DNA from: an uncultured Rhizobiaceae group bacterium
GTDB taxonomy: Bacteria; Pseudomonadota; Alphaproteobacteria; Rhizobiales; Rhizobiaceae
DNA: 64,000 bases
Reading direction: 5' to 3'
NCBI GenBank assembly: GCA_937930635.1
Contig: CALHCF010000020.1
Coordinates: 16,980-80,979 of the forward strand
In this document: piece after piece, positions 52,025 to 62,656 of the stretch
How positions within the stretch are numbered: position 1 is the stretch's first letter
Layout: the number at the start of each line of letters is the position of its first letter
Translations under genes and position numbers: made by a program
The notes under the pieces: generated by a model
Databases searched by the model: none
Told to the model about the DNA's origin: nothing
The model's input: only the letters and a program-made list of their open reading frames with translations

Positions 52025-53017
52025 ATGTCCTATTTCCAAAAATCGAAAAGACGCCGCCTTCTTTTTGGGATTGTTGGCCTGACTGTTGGATTGCCGTTGG
52101 TGCTGGCCCTTGTTGCAATAAGTGCCTGGCTGGTGGTTCCCGAAAAGTCGGTACGGCTTGCCATTAGTGCCGCCATATCACTTAGCAAAATATCTGAGAA
52201 GAAACTGAAGCTCTCGTTCGGTGATGTCCATTACCTTGAAGGAGGAAAAGGCGAGACGATCATTTTGTTGCACGGCATTTACAGCCGTAAGGAAAGTCTG
52301 TTGCTTGCAGCTCACAGTCTGGCTGCTCAATACCACGTCATTGTCCCGGACCTTCCCGGTTTTGGAGCCAACTCCAAACTGGAAAAAACCGCCTACCGTC
52401 TCGAGGAACAACAAAAGAAGGTTCTGGCGTTTATTGACGCTTTGGACATTCAGTCATTCCATGTCGCGGGGAACTCCATGGGCGGTCTGATAGGAGCCAT
52501 GATTGCGCATGACAGCCCCAACCGGGTGAGCAGTCTGGCATTCCTGGGCAGCCCTTTAGGCGTTGCCGCTGTTCAGGACAGTGAAATGAGCAAGATGGTG
52601 GCTACGGGAAAGTTGCCGCTCGTGGTTGAAAATGAACAGGATTTCTGGACCCGCTTTAGCTGGCTGGAGAAAGAGCCTTCTGCTCTCAACCTGCTGGCTG
52701 GAAGGGGTTTCGTTGCAAGTGAGGTAGCATCAGCAGATCTGAACAAGCGGATATGGCGGGAAGTGTCTGAGGCAAAACCCTCTCTCCTTTCAGAACTGGC
52801 ACCATCAATTGGTATACCAACTCTGGTGATCTGGTGCCGTGAGGATCGTGTTTTCCATGTCAGTGCTGCCAAGCCTCTGTTGGAGCGGTTCCCAAGAGGG
52901 CACATGTATCTGCTGGACGGCTGCGGTCATGCCCCGCTTCTACACTCCCGCAGCAGCATTTTACGACACTATAAATGGGCGCTTCATCATATCCGAAACG
53001 GGGCCTGGCCGCCTTAG
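52025..53017 (+). CDS. Membrane-anchored alpha/beta hydrolase
   Basis: A 330-residue protein from ATG 52025. A basic stretch (KSKRRR) leads into one membrane helix (LFGIVGLTVGLPLVLALVAI), followed by an alpha/beta hydrolase domain facing the periplasm. The nucleophile is in GNSMGG (about residue 145 region), the acid in WCREDRVF and the histidine in GCGHAPLL; the oxyanion-hole motif is LLHGIYS. The substrate is unknown (esterase or lipase type). In-frame starts at 51977 (GTG), 51983 and 51998 are possible, none with a good Shine-Dalgarno. It splits the usual nadD-rsfS neighbourhood on the opposite strand. Confidence 0.83.
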   Translation: MSYFQKSKRRRLLFGIVGLTVGLPLVLALVAISAWLVVPEKSVRLAISAAISLSKISEKKLKLSFGDVHYLEGGKGETIILLHGIYSRKESLLLAAHSLAAQYHVIVPDLPGFGANSKLEKTAYRLEEQQKKVLAFIDALDIQSFHVAGNSMGGLIGAMIAHDSPNRVSSLAFLGSPLGVAAVQDSEMSKMVATGKLPLVVENEQDFWTRFSWLEKEPSALNLLAGRGFVASEVASADLNKRIWREVSEAKPSLLSELAPSIGIPTLVIWCREDRVFHVSAAKPLLERFPRGHMYLLDGCGHAPLLHSRSSILRHYKWALHHIRNGAWPP

Positions 53018-53089
53018 AGCGGTTCTGTTTTTGACTCACACGAAAGCCGTTAAGAACCACCCGGCATTGTGTATCGCGCCCCTACAGGC

Positions 53090-53698
53090 CTAACGGTTTG
53101 CCATGCGTTCACGGATCATGGTTGAAGACATGGAGTTGCGGGGGCCATGCAGGAATGTCCATGCCGGGGTCTGCATGGTTGGCAGCATGGCTGCATCGTT
53201 TTCGTCGACCCGGTATCGGGAAAGCGCTGTTGCAGCCTTTGCCGAGTGCAGCGCGAGCGTAGAGCCGGGGCGGTCGACGACGACAACTGGCATCCGGTTT
53301 GCTATATCGCGCCAGCGTTCCCACCGGTGAAACTGACCCAGATTGTCCGCCCCCATGATCCAGACAAACCGGACATTTGGATTTCGGCTCTCAATATATT
53401 TCAGAGTGTCGGCAGTGTAGCGTGTTGGCATCGTGGCTTCGCAGGCTGTGACTTTGAAGCGGGGGTCGATTGTTATGGCTTCGCAGGCTGCAAGCCTTTC
53501 AGCGAGCGGAGCAAGGTTATCGAGGTTTTTTAAGGGGTTGCCGGGTGTAACCAGCCACCAGATATGGTCGAGCTTCAGGCGCCTTAGTACCTGCTCGCAG
53601 ACATGAACGTGCCCGTCATGGGGTGGGTTGAACGATCCCCCAAACAAACCAATCCGCTGGCCTGAACAGGCCATCGGCATTTTCAGATACTGACGCAT
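53090..53698 (-). CDS. nadD: Nicotinate-nucleotide adenylyltransferase
   Basis: A 202-residue enzyme that forms NaAD from nicotinate mononucleotide and ATP in NAD synthesis. The nucleotidyltransferase motif GGSFNPPHDGHVH is at about residues 20-32, WIMGADNLGQFHRWERW in the middle, and the SSTMIRERM ISTxxR-like motif near the C-terminus. ATG 53698 is chosen, with the conserved core starting 15 residues later; an in-frame TTG at 53719 is possible. It lies downstream of proA with a short gap. Confidence 0.93.
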   Translation of the reverse strand: MRQYLKMPMACSGQRIGLFGGSFNPPHDGHVHVCEQVLRRLKLDHIWWLVTPGNPLKNLDNLAPLAERLAACEAITIDPRFKVTACEATMPTRYTADTLKYIESRNPNVRFVWIMGADNLGQFHRWERWRDIANRMPVVVVDRPGSTLALHSAKAATALSRYRVDENDAAMLPTMQTPAWTFLHGPRNSMSSTMIRERMANR

Positions 53699-53725
53699 CG
53701 AGGGAGGGAAGCCGCTCAAGTGCGA

Positions 53726-55012
53726 TCAGCCCCGTACCTGACCGTTGCCGCGAACGACATATTTGAAGCTTGTCAATTGTTCCACACCCACCGGACCACG
53801 GGCATGCATCTTGCCCGTGGCAATACCGATTTCTGCGCCCATGCCAAATTCGCCGCCATCGGCGAATTGGGTTGATGCATTATGCAATAGGATTGCGCTG
53901 TCGATCTCGTTGAAGAACTTTTCTGCAACAGCCGGATCCTCTGCAACAATTGCATCGGTATGGCTGGACGACCATTTGTTGATGTGGGAAATCGCACCAT
54001 CAACGCCGTCGACGACGCCTGCCGTGATAATTGTATCGAGATATTCGGTCGCCCAGTCTTCGTCACTGGCGGTGCCGATGGTTGGGACAAGTTTGCGGAT
54101 TGCTTCGTCTCCGCGAACTTCACACCCCTTTGCGACAAGTGCGTTTATCAAAGGAATTGCCAGCCTGTCGGCATCATTTGCATCAATCAGCAAGGTTTCT
54201 GCCGCGCCGCAAATCCCGGTCCTGCGCAATTTGGCATCAAGGATGATATTGATCGCCATATCAAGATCGGCACTCCTGTCCACGTAGACATGCACCAATC
54301 CTTCAAGGTGAGCGAAAACCGGAACCCGTGCGTCGGCTTGTACACGTTCAACAAGGCTGCGCCCTCCGCGGGGTACAATTACATCCATATTGCCATTGAG
54401 TCCTTTCAGCATTTCACCAACGGCAGCTCTGTCGGTGACCGGGACAAGCTGAATGGCATCTTCGGACAGACCTGCTGAAACCGCACCCTTCTGCATGCAG
54501 GCGTGAATGGCGCGAGAAGAATTGAAACTGTCTGTCCCCCCTCGCAAGATGACTGCATTGCCTGCCTTCAGACACAGGGCACCTGCGTCAGCGGTCACGT
54601 TTGGGCGGCTTTCATAGATCACGCCTATGACGCCCAGTGGCGTGCGAACCCGTGAAATATCGAGACCATTGGGGCGGTCCCAGCGGTCCATGACTTCCCC
54701 TACCGGGTCTTTAAGATCAGCGATGGCCTGAACCGCACTGGCCATGTCCAGTATGCGGTTGCGATTCAGATTGAGCCGGTCGAGCATGGCTTTTGAAAGG
54801 CCACTTTCTTCGCCATTGACCATGTCGATTGCATTTGCATCCAGAATTTCACCCGCGTTGGAGCGAATTGCCTCGGCGGCTCCCACGAGTGCGGCGTGTT
54901 TTCGGTCCGTACTTGCGATAGCGAGTTGCCCGGCGGCAACCCTGGCCCGGCGGCCCATGTTCTGCATGATGTCGGCCATTTCGACGTCGCTGTCGTATGT
55001 CTTGTCCAGCAT
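53726..55012 (-). CDS. proA: Gamma-glutamyl phosphate reductase
   Basis: A 428-residue aldehyde dehydrogenase-fold enzyme that reduces glutamyl phosphate to glutamate semialdehyde in proline synthesis. Motifs include [30 protein letters not shown] (about 125-155 in order) and the catalytic cysteine region [13 protein letters not shown] (about 275). GAGGAAGG lies 9 bases before ATG 55012, deciding the start. It follows proB by 4 bases, so proBA are coupled. Confidence 0.96.
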   Translation of the reverse strand: MLDKTYDSDVEMADIMQNMGRRARVAAGQLAIASTDRKHAALVGAAEAIRSNAGEILDANAIDMVNGEESGLSKAMLDRLNLNRNRILDMASAVQAIADLKDPVGEVMDRWDRPNGLDISRVRTPLGVIGVIYESRPNVTADAGALCLKAGNAVILRGGTDSFNSSRAIHACMQKGAVSAGLSEDAIQLVPVTDRAAVGEMLKGLNGNMDVIVPRGGRSLVERVQADARVPVFAHLEGLVHVYVDRSADLDMAINIILDAKLRRTGICGAAETLLIDANDADRLAIPLINALVAKGCEVRGDEAIRKLVPTIGTASDEDWATEYLDTIITAGVVDGVDGAISHINKWSSSHTDAIVAEDPAVAEKFFNEIDSAILLHNASTQFADGGEFGMGAEIGIATGKMHARGPVGVEQLTSFKYVVRGNGQVRG

Positions 55013-55016
55013 GAGT

Positions 55017-57352
<2,336 letters not shown>

Positions 57353-57895
57353 TTACGGTCGTTTCAATTTTGTGATGTCTTTGGCGCGGGCGAAATTTAC
57401 TGTTACCCGCCCAACCGGAAAGAGATACTTGAAGACGGTGGCCGTGTTGACCACCGTGCCATCTTTTTTCAGCACCATTTTGTCGCGAAACCGTACCAGA
57501 TTGGATTTGTTTTCGGCGTCGAGATAGAGCCTGTAGCCGTAGCGTGCCGTGTTGCCCCGAATGCGGACATTGGCAACACCTTTCACATCATCGCGCCGCC
57601 CCACATAGCGACCTGGAGCGGTCTTGGTGAAGTACCAGATTTTCCGTTCCTTGACGCCGTCATCATAGGCAAAATCCTCAATCAACTTCAGGGTCTTTCC
57701 ATCCCAGATGCCGTTGAGGTCCACACGAAAGGTGCGCTTCACGCCGTTGATTGCCGAAAATTTTCCAAAGGCAACCGTGCGCCCCTGGAAATAATCTTCA
57801 AACGTAAAAGTCGAGGCGGCGCGCGCATCGCGCCCTGCCAGCGCCATGATGATGAGCGCCAGCAAAGCGGCGGCATAGACGAATGGAGAGCGCAT
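57353..57895 (-). CDS. DUF3833 family exported protein
   Basis: A 180-residue protein with a signal peptide or N-terminal anchor (SPFVYAAALLALIIMALAG, about 3-21; cleavage after ARA-AS). The mature part resembles DUF3833 lipocalin-like proteins: FTFEDYFQGRTVAFGKF, VDLNGIWDGKTLKLIEDFAY and RKIWYFTKTAPGRYVGRRDD. Here no lipobox cysteine is seen, unlike lipoprotein members of the family. The role is unknown. ATG 57895 is chosen because the signal peptide begins there; a longer in-frame ORF would place 41 residues before it. Confidence 0.82.
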   Translation of the reverse strand: MRSPFVYAAALLALIIMALAGRDARAASTFTFEDYFQGRTVAFGKFSAINGVKRTFRVDLNGIWDGKTLKLIEDFAYDDGVKERKIWYFTKTAPGRYVGRRDDVKGVANVRIRGNTARYGYRLYLDAENKSNLVRFRDKMVLKKDGTVVNTATVFKYLFPVGRVTVNFARAKDITKLKRP

Positions 57896-57930
57896 GCGGG
57901 GGCCTTTCGGGCTGTTTGATAAAGCTACGT

Positions 57931-58482
57931 TTATGCAGCCTGTCTGGTTTCGGGGTCTCCAAACAGCGAGATGAAATGATCGCGGGTCAGGATGACGCGG
58001 TTGCATAGAACATCGCAATTGCGCGTCGGATTGAAATGCCGCTCATCTTCGGGACCTTTTTCAAAACCAAGTTTGTTCAACACAGCCATTGAGGCTGGAT
58101 TGTCCTCATAGGCTCCCGAGTGGACATCGCTCAGGCCAAACTTGCGGAACGCATGGGACAGCGCCGCGCGTGCCGCCTCGGTCATGAAGCCGCAACCCCA
58201 GGCCGGCTCATCAAGCCAGTAGCCCAGATCATAGTGACCCTGGCTGTTCTTTCGAACGCTGACCACACCAAGAAGCCGCTGGCGATGAATGCTGAGGTTT
58301 ACGGCATCAGGGTCAGACGCCTTGTTCTCGATCCAGTCCAGCGCATCGGCGCGTTTATAAGGGTTTGGAGCCGCAGAAAGATTGCGCGTGATGTTGGTGT
58401 TCTGGAATGCCGCTGTGATGGCGTCGGCATCAACTTCAAGCGGCGGTCTCAGCGTCAGTCTTTTTGTAACGAGAATTTCCAT
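57931..58482 (-). CDS. GNAT family N-acetyltransferase
   Basis: A 183-residue GNAT protein of the RimJ/RimL type. The ILVTKRLTLRPP start, LGYWLDEPAWGCGFMTEAARA (acetyl-CoA loop with GxGxxT variant, about 92-112) and AYEDNPASMAVLNKLGFEK support this. The substrate is unknown. AAGGAAA lies about 9 bases before ATG 58482. It is followed by DUF3833 on the same strand, and preceded by the rplU-rpmA terminator. Confidence 0.88.
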   Translation of the reverse strand: MEILVTKRLTLRPPLEVDADAITAAFQNTNITRNLSAAPNPYKRADALDWIENKASDPDAVNLSIHRQRLLGVVSVRKNSQGHYDLGYWLDEPAWGCGFMTEAARAALSHAFRKFGLSDVHSGAYEDNPASMAVLNKLGFEKGPEDERHFNPTRNCDVLCNRVILTRDHFISLFGDPETRQAA

Positions 58483-58533
58483 TGGGGCGTTTCCTTCTCG
58501 GGTTGGCCCCCTGATGATTTTTGCCAAAGAATC

Positions 58534-58569
58534 AAAAAGGGGGAGATGGCGCTTCATCTCCCCCTTTTT
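58534..58569 (-). terminator. Rho-independent terminator after rpmA
   Basis: A perfect 15-pair stem, AAAAAGGGGGAGATG (58534-58548) with CATCTCCCCCTTTTT (58555-58569), around a 6-base loop. Because A5 and T5 flank the G/C stem, it can terminate in both directions. On the minus strand it lies 60 bases after the rpmA stop and closes the rplU-rpmA operon. Confidence 0.9.
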
Positions 58570-58628
58570 ATTGTCGATGATGTGACATCCGGGGTTTTGA
58601 AGCACCGGATGAAAATGTGTAATCCGGT

Positions 58629-58898
58629 CTATTCAGCAGCTTCCGCCATCGGGTTGACGGATACGTAGGTACGTTTGTTCGATTTGGTGGCGAAGGAAAC
58701 TTTCCCTTCCGTGAGCGCAAACAATGTGTGGTCTTTGCCCATGCCGACATTGGTGCCGGGATGCCACTTTGTGCCACGCTGCCGCACGATAATGTTGCCT
58801 GGAACCACGGCCTGTCCGCCAAACTTCTTGACGCCAAGGCGCCGTCCTGCGGAATCGCGGCCGTTTCTGGATGAGCCACCGGCTTTTTTGTGTGCCAT
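58629..58898 (-). CDS. rpmA: 50S ribosomal protein L27
   Basis: An 89-residue ribosomal protein near the peptidyl transferase centre. [16 protein letters not shown] and the [19 protein letters not shown] core are diagnostic. Length and motifs are normal. An AGGAG Shine-Dalgarno lies about 7 bases before the ATG. It is the second gene of the rplU-rpmA operon, 32 bases after rplU. Confidence 0.98.
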   Translation of the reverse strand: MAHKKAGGSSRNGRDSAGRRLGVKKFGGQAVVPGNIIVRQRGTKWHPGTNVGMGKDHTLFALTEGKVSFATKSNKRTYVSVNPMAEAAE

Positions 58899-58930
58899 GT
58901 CTTGTCTCCTTCAACAGGTGAGCGCGAGGC

Positions 58931-59644
58931 TCAGCCCTTTGCCTTTTCTTTTGCCTGAGCTTTCCAGTCATTAATCTGGTCTGCGCTGAAAGGCATATAT
59001 TCATCAACTCTGACAATGTCTTCATCCGTCAGGGCGGCGATCTGGGCAAATGTTGTAATGCCCTGTTCGTTCAGTTGCTTTTCAGCCACCGGACCGATGC
59101 CCTTGATGTCTGTCAGCTTGTCTTTTGCACCATCAGCGGGAGCGGTGAAAAGCGGACCATCAGGAGCCGGAGCTTCGGCCTTTTTGGTCTCTTTGGGCGA
59201 CTCATCCGCCTTTGTTTCCGGTTTGCTTGCCTCTGGTTTCGGTGCTGCCTTTTTAGCTGCCGCCGGTTTTTCCTCGGCCTTCTTGTCGTCTTTCTTCGGT
59301 GCCGCTTTTTTCGCGCCGGTCGCCTTCTTGGATGGCTTTGCGCCATCCGTCAGAATTTCGCTGATCTGCAGCAATGTATAATGCTGACGGTGGCCGATTG
59401 TGCGCCGTGAATTCTGGCGGCGGCGTTTCTTAAAGGCGATAACCTTGCGCGCCCGTCCCTGTTCCAGAATTTCGGCTGTTACCACTGCGCCTGCAACGAG
59501 CGGGGCGCCAACGGTGTTACCAACCATCAGCACTTCGTTCAGTTCGATCATGTCGCCGGGTTCCCCGGCCAGTTTTTCGACCTTCAATTGGTCGTCGGCG
59601 GCTACAGAATACTGTTTTCCGCCTGTTTTGATGACTGCGAACAT
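58931..59644 (-). CDS. rplU: 50S ribosomal protein L21 with C-terminal helix-hairpin-helix extension
   Basis: A 237-residue protein. Residues 1-102 are a normal L21 ([13 protein letters not shown] start, [19 protein letters not shown] near the end of L21). A Lys/Ala/Pro/Glu-rich linker (about 103-172) follows, then a helix-hairpin-helix-type domain (about 175-237: [20 protein letters not shown]). The extension more than doubles the usual 100-residue length. Such L21 fusions occur in some alphaproteobacteria; the extra domain could bind nucleic acid, but this is inferred. An AAGGA Shine-Dalgarno supports ATG 59644. Confidence 0.95.
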   Translation of the reverse strand: MFAVIKTGGKQYSVAADDQLKVEKLAGEPGDMIELNEVLMVGNTVGAPLVAGAVVTAEILEQGRARKVIAFKKRRRQNSRRTIGHRQHYTLLQISEILTDGAKPSKKATGAKKAAPKKDDKKAEEKPAAAKKAAPKPEASKPETKADESPKETKKAEAPAPDGPLFTAPADGAKDKLTDIKGIGPVAEKQLNEQGITTFAQIAALTDEDIVRVDEYMPFSADQINDWKAQAKEKAKG

Positions 59645-59738
59645 CGTTTTTTCCTTAAGTGTTCAGCCACGCTTTGCCACAGGTTTAGGCCTTGATAACA
59701 AGCGTCTTTTTGCCAGTCTGGTTTATGAACAAAGAAAG

Positions 59739-59757
59739 GGCGCGAATGACCCGCGCC
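59739..59757 (-). other. Leader hairpin upstream of rplU
   Basis: GGCGCG (59739-59744) and CGCGCC (59752-59757) form a 6-pair GC stem in the rplU 5' leader. On the minus strand the hairpin is followed by CCTTTCTTTG, a pyrimidine-rich but broken U-run. It could act as a weak attenuator or as an autoregulation site. Confidence 0.35.
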
Positions 59758-59771
59758 TCAAACTTGGCGTG

Positions 59772-59799
59772 GATATATAGGAATGCGGGTTTGAGTCAA
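59772..59799 (-). promoter_or_regulatory. Promoter of the rplU-rpmA operon
   Basis: On the minus strand TTGACT (59799-59794) and TATATC (59777-59772) are separated by 16 bases, close to the sigma-70 consensus. Transcription from it would give a leader of about 120 bases before rplU, containing the hairpin at 59739-59757. Confidence 0.6.
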
Positions 59800-59914
59800 G
59801 TTTAGAGCCTGATTTCGGCATGCTTTTCAGCAGCTGCAGATGTTGTGTGCTCTTGATTAGTTTGGCCACTCCCGATAACGACTGCTCCCTGAGGTCTGCA
59901 AGCCAGCCCTGCGC

Positions 59915-60004
59915 GGAGAGGTGCCGGAGTGGTCGAACGGGGCGGTCTCGAAAACCGTTGTGCCTTCACGGGTACCCAGGGTTCGAATCCCTGTCTCTCC
60001 GCCA
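59915..60004 (+). tRNA. tRNA-Ser (anticodon CGA)
   Basis: A 90-base class II tRNA. The acceptor GGAGAGG (59915-59921) pairs with TCTCTCC (59994-60000), followed by G and the encoded CCA (60002-60004). The anticodon stem GCGGT/ACCGT encloses CTCGAAA, giving anticodon CGA at 59949-59951, which reads UCG serine codons. A long variable arm (TTGTGCCTTCACGGGTAC region) and the T arm CAGGG-TTCGAAT-CCCTG are present. A weak promoter (TTGATT at 59853-59858, ATAACG at 59875-59880) lies upstream. AT-rich accessory DNA begins immediately after. Confidence 0.96.
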
Positions 60005-60611
60005 TATAAATCTATATCTCCTTGTATTGTATGTATTTTATTTCACGAAAATCATCAATCCCACTTTCTGTCCCACAATAGGATTGGCATCAGCTATGGT
60101 AGTGCCGAAAGTCATTTGCTCTGCGCGACATCGACCACCGGCTAGGTAATGCATCCGAAGCTGCCGACATTCGCAAAACCAGTATGCCGTTGGCACTCAA
60201 GTCACACTTGAGCCCTACCTCGCCATTCGCGGTATGTCGTTGATGGAGCAGAGCGGCATTGATTTCGACGTCAATCGTGATCCTTCACAATCAATTGGGT
60301 AAAAACTATTTGGTTTAGTATCATTAAAGCTGCTTCTTGAAAGACCAAGAATCGTGAACATAGTTCAAGCAGACTGAATGGGAAAAAGGTGTTGTTTCGT
60401 CGCCACGCGAATTTCCGTGCGTTGGTAATCTGAGTTTAATACGCATTGGCCAGCGAAAAATTGGCCATCAATTTGAGGAACAAGATAGGCGGTATTTCAA
60501 AATACAATTTGGATTCTTTGACTTTCGATAGCAAATTGGTTTGAATTGTGTGATTAACGATGAATACATCAAAATCAGACCTGCTTTGGGCAGTATTGTA
60601 GGAGTTTCAAT
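60005..60611. other. AT-rich region between tRNA-Ser and the TPR gene
   Basis: A 607-base stretch, AT-richer than the preceding chromosome, with no complete gene. A short open frame, about 60160-60302 on the plus strand (ending QSGIDFDVNRDPSQSIG before a TAA), reads like a protein C-terminus and could be a remnant. I see no integrase, no IS and no copy of the tRNA 3' end. The right end carries the promoter and ribosome binding site of the TPR gene. Confidence 0.45.
60518..60546 (+). promoter_or_regulatory. Candidate promoter for the TPR gene
   Basis: TTGACT (60518-60523) and TTGAAT (60541-60546) with a 17-base spacer: a good -35 and a moderate -10. It lies 65 bases before the ATG at 60612. 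Confidence 0.4.
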
Positions 60612-61607
60612 ATGGAAATTGCGATACCAAAAGACGCTATAGAAATTTTATCTTCTCAACTTACCTCAATAATTAAAGCGGTTTCAGAAAAAAAGGAACG
60701 CGGAGTTGACGCTCTTCCGCCAGATATTGTTGAGTTGGTGAAGCTGTCACAGGATTATGTGCGGAATGGTAAACCTGAAGAGGCGGTTCATGTGATGAAC
60801 AGGGTGGTTTCAAAACACCCTGAATATGCTCGTGGCAGATTGCAATTGGTGTTCTTACAGCAGAAGACAGGCAACGATACCATGGCTCTATTTACTGCTG
60901 GAAATGCATTCAGCCTAGCGACTGACAAGAATACCCGCAGCCAAATTTTGTCGCTTGCTGGGAGTTCGGCAATGTCTCTTTTCAAGCGATATAAAGATAA
61001 ATCTCAGCTCCCAAATTCAGTAGTCTTTTTTGAACGCGCGATTGACGAAGACGACTCTAATGCAAATGCCGTTTGGAACTTGATCGAGGTTTATTGTGCA
61101 ATTGGTGAGAATAGAGCGGATGATGTGAAGTTTCTTGTAGGAAAACTGGCGAGCAGCAAGCGTTTGCACAAAGACAGGAATAAAGGCCAACTAACAAAAA
61201 TACTGTCTGATTGGGAAGAGGTTTTGGGAAATTTGTATTGTCAGGAAAAACAACAAATTGAAAACATCGTACAATCTATAATTGTAACCGAGGCCTCAAC
61301 AAACAGAGATACAAAATCTAATCTGACTCGGCGCACACTAGTTGCAGCATCGGTTGCTGCATCACTCGTTTTTGTCGCAACGGCAGGCAATTTTGCGAAG
61401 AATTATTTAGATTCTGGGCCATCGATAGTGATAGAGAAAACCCATTCTGAAGATGAGAAAATCAAAGAAATAAAGAAAAGCAGCCTTAGCACTTCTGAGA
61501 TTGAAAATTTAGAAGTTCTGCAAGCGGGCGTCGAGTATGATATGGAGGAATTGACTATACAGATGAAAGCTTCAGGTGTCGATTTCGATTTCGACGATTT
61601 AGCTTAA
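60612..61607 (+). CDS. TPR protein with one membrane helix, function unknown
   Basis: A 331-residue protein. Residues about 38-100 form at least one tetratricopeptide-like helix pair (LVKLSQDYVRNGKPEEAVHVM then VVSKHPEYARGRL), with further helical repeats up to about 210. A single membrane helix at about 241-262 (LVAASVAASLVFVATAGN) follows a basic NLTRR, so the TPR part faces the cytosol. The C-terminal part is charged and ends in an acidic tail (DFDFDDLA). AGGAG at 60600-60604 gives a strong ribosome site. Codon use is AT-rich, unlike upstream genes. I do not recognise a family; a scaffold role is a guess. Confidence 0.75.
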   Translation: MEIAIPKDAIEILSSQLTSIIKAVSEKKERGVDALPPDIVELVKLSQDYVRNGKPEEAVHVMNRVVSKHPEYARGRLQLVFLQQKTGNDTMALFTAGNAFSLATDKNTRSQILSLAGSSAMSLFKRYKDKSQLPNSVVFFERAIDEDDSNANAVWNLIEVYCAIGENRADDVKFLVGKLASSKRLHKDRNKGQLTKILSDWEEVLGNLYCQEKQQIENIVQSIIVTEASTNRDTKSNLTRRTLVAASVAASLVFVATAGNFAKNYLDSGPSIVIEKTHSEDEKIKEIKKSSLSTSEIENLEVLQAGVEYDMEELTIQMKASGVDFDFDDLA

Positions 61608-61852
61608 TGCTCTCTGCATTGTCCGCTCGTAACCAATCCCTTATATTCTTGTAGCCGGCAAATTTCTTGCATTTGTTCTGATGAATATGCCTCAATCAAA
61701 TTGTTTCAATCGGTTCAAAGTAAGTTGCCTTTCGCGTAAGTGTGTGATCAGTCCTATTCTTTTTTCAACAAGTTCGGTGAATCAAGCAAAGTTCTAAGTC
61801 AACATAATTTCAATAGAACCTGTTACAGGAAACCAATAGGTGAAGGGCATAA
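61608..61852. other. AT-rich spacer between TPR and membrane protein genes
   Basis: 245 bases without a visible gene. Base composition is AT-rich. No strong terminator or promoter can be named, so cotranscription of the flanking genes is possible but not shown. Confidence 0.4.
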
Positions 61853-62656
61853 TTGTTGGAACGAAATTTTTATTCGAATCAGGAGATGACCGAAATTACG
61901 GGGCGTTACCGGAACGTTCAAATATCTATGTTCTGGCTGGGGGTGTTCATACTGTCCTCACAAATAGGTTTGGGCATATTTTCAAATGAAGGGTTTCCGA
62001 GATCAATTAGTCACTCTTACCACACTCCCATGGGGGATTTCGCATTTGGATGTCTTTTCGCCGTAGGTGTTTTTCTAATCAGTTATCAGAGTCCAACCTC
62101 AGATGCATCGAAGTTTAGGCTACCCGTCCTAGTTGGAACCATGGAATTGCCAGTCGGATACAATTTCTGGATATCCACTTCAGCTGGTCTCGGTGCAATT
62201 GGTGTAGCGCTATTGCCAGTTGATCCTGTCGTCGCACCGGTTTGTGTATCTCAAATTGATCAGACGGAGTTCACAAACTGCACCAATGGTTTAACGCAAC
62301 ACGGCGAACTACTCAGTATCAAGAATGGTTGGCATTTTCTTTCAGCTTCAGTTTTTTTTGTAGGCACAGCTCTTCTATGCTTTTTCATCTTTCCTGCCGA
62401 GTATTTTCGATGGTCTGACCCAAATAATGAAGAAGAAAAAGAAAATATAGCCTACCTAAAGCCAGCTGCATTGAAGTACTTCATACTTGGATTTATCCTT
62501 TTAATTTGCATTTATTGCCTTTGGCAAACAAAAGAATCCAGCACTGCATTGAAAATTTCTCAAACAAATATTCAGTGGTTTTTTCTTTGGGAAATGGCGG
62601 CGGTGACGGCTTTTACAGTTGCATGGGGTTTTAAGGCTCGAGAACCACTCACCTAA
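61853..62656 (+). CDS. Multi-pass membrane protein, DUF998-like
   Basis: A 267-residue protein with about six membrane helices (for example ISMFWLGVFILSSQIGLGIF, FAFGCLFAVGVFLISY, FWISTSAGLGAIGVALLP, WHFLSASVFFVGTALLCFFIF). The SISHSYHTPMGDFAFGCLFAVGVFLIS region resembles DUF998-like membrane proteins of unknown function. No ATG fits well: TTG 61853 has AAGG about 7 bases upstream, and the internal ATG 61883 has GGAG directly adjacent, too close to be ideal. Codon use is AT-rich like the TPR gene. It may form a unit with that gene. Confidence 0.68.
   Translation: MLERNFYSNQEMTEITGRYRNVQISMFWLGVFILSSQIGLGIFSNEGFPRSISHSYHTPMGDFAFGCLFAVGVFLISYQSPTSDASKFRLPVLVGTMELPVGYNFWISTSAGLGAIGVALLPVDPVVAPVCVSQIDQTEFTNCTNGLTQHGELLSIKNGWHFLSASVFFVGTALLCFFIFPAEYFRWSDPNNEEEKENIAYLKPAALKYFILGFILLICIYCLWQTKESSTALKISQTNIQWFFLWEMAAVTAFTVAWGFKAREPLT

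Noticed and set aside
59641..59914. A coding region between rplU and tRNA-Ser
   Set aside because: The region carries promoter elements and a leader hairpin. The only frames present are short and lack ribosome binding sites or domain resemblance.
59921..60145. Open reading frames running through the tRNA-Ser gene on the plus strand (one would encode a 74-residue peptide beginning MPEWSNG)
   Set aside because: They overlap a complete, well-folded tRNA gene, and the peptide starts are the D arm and anticodon arm translated. Such ORFs are frequent database artefacts.
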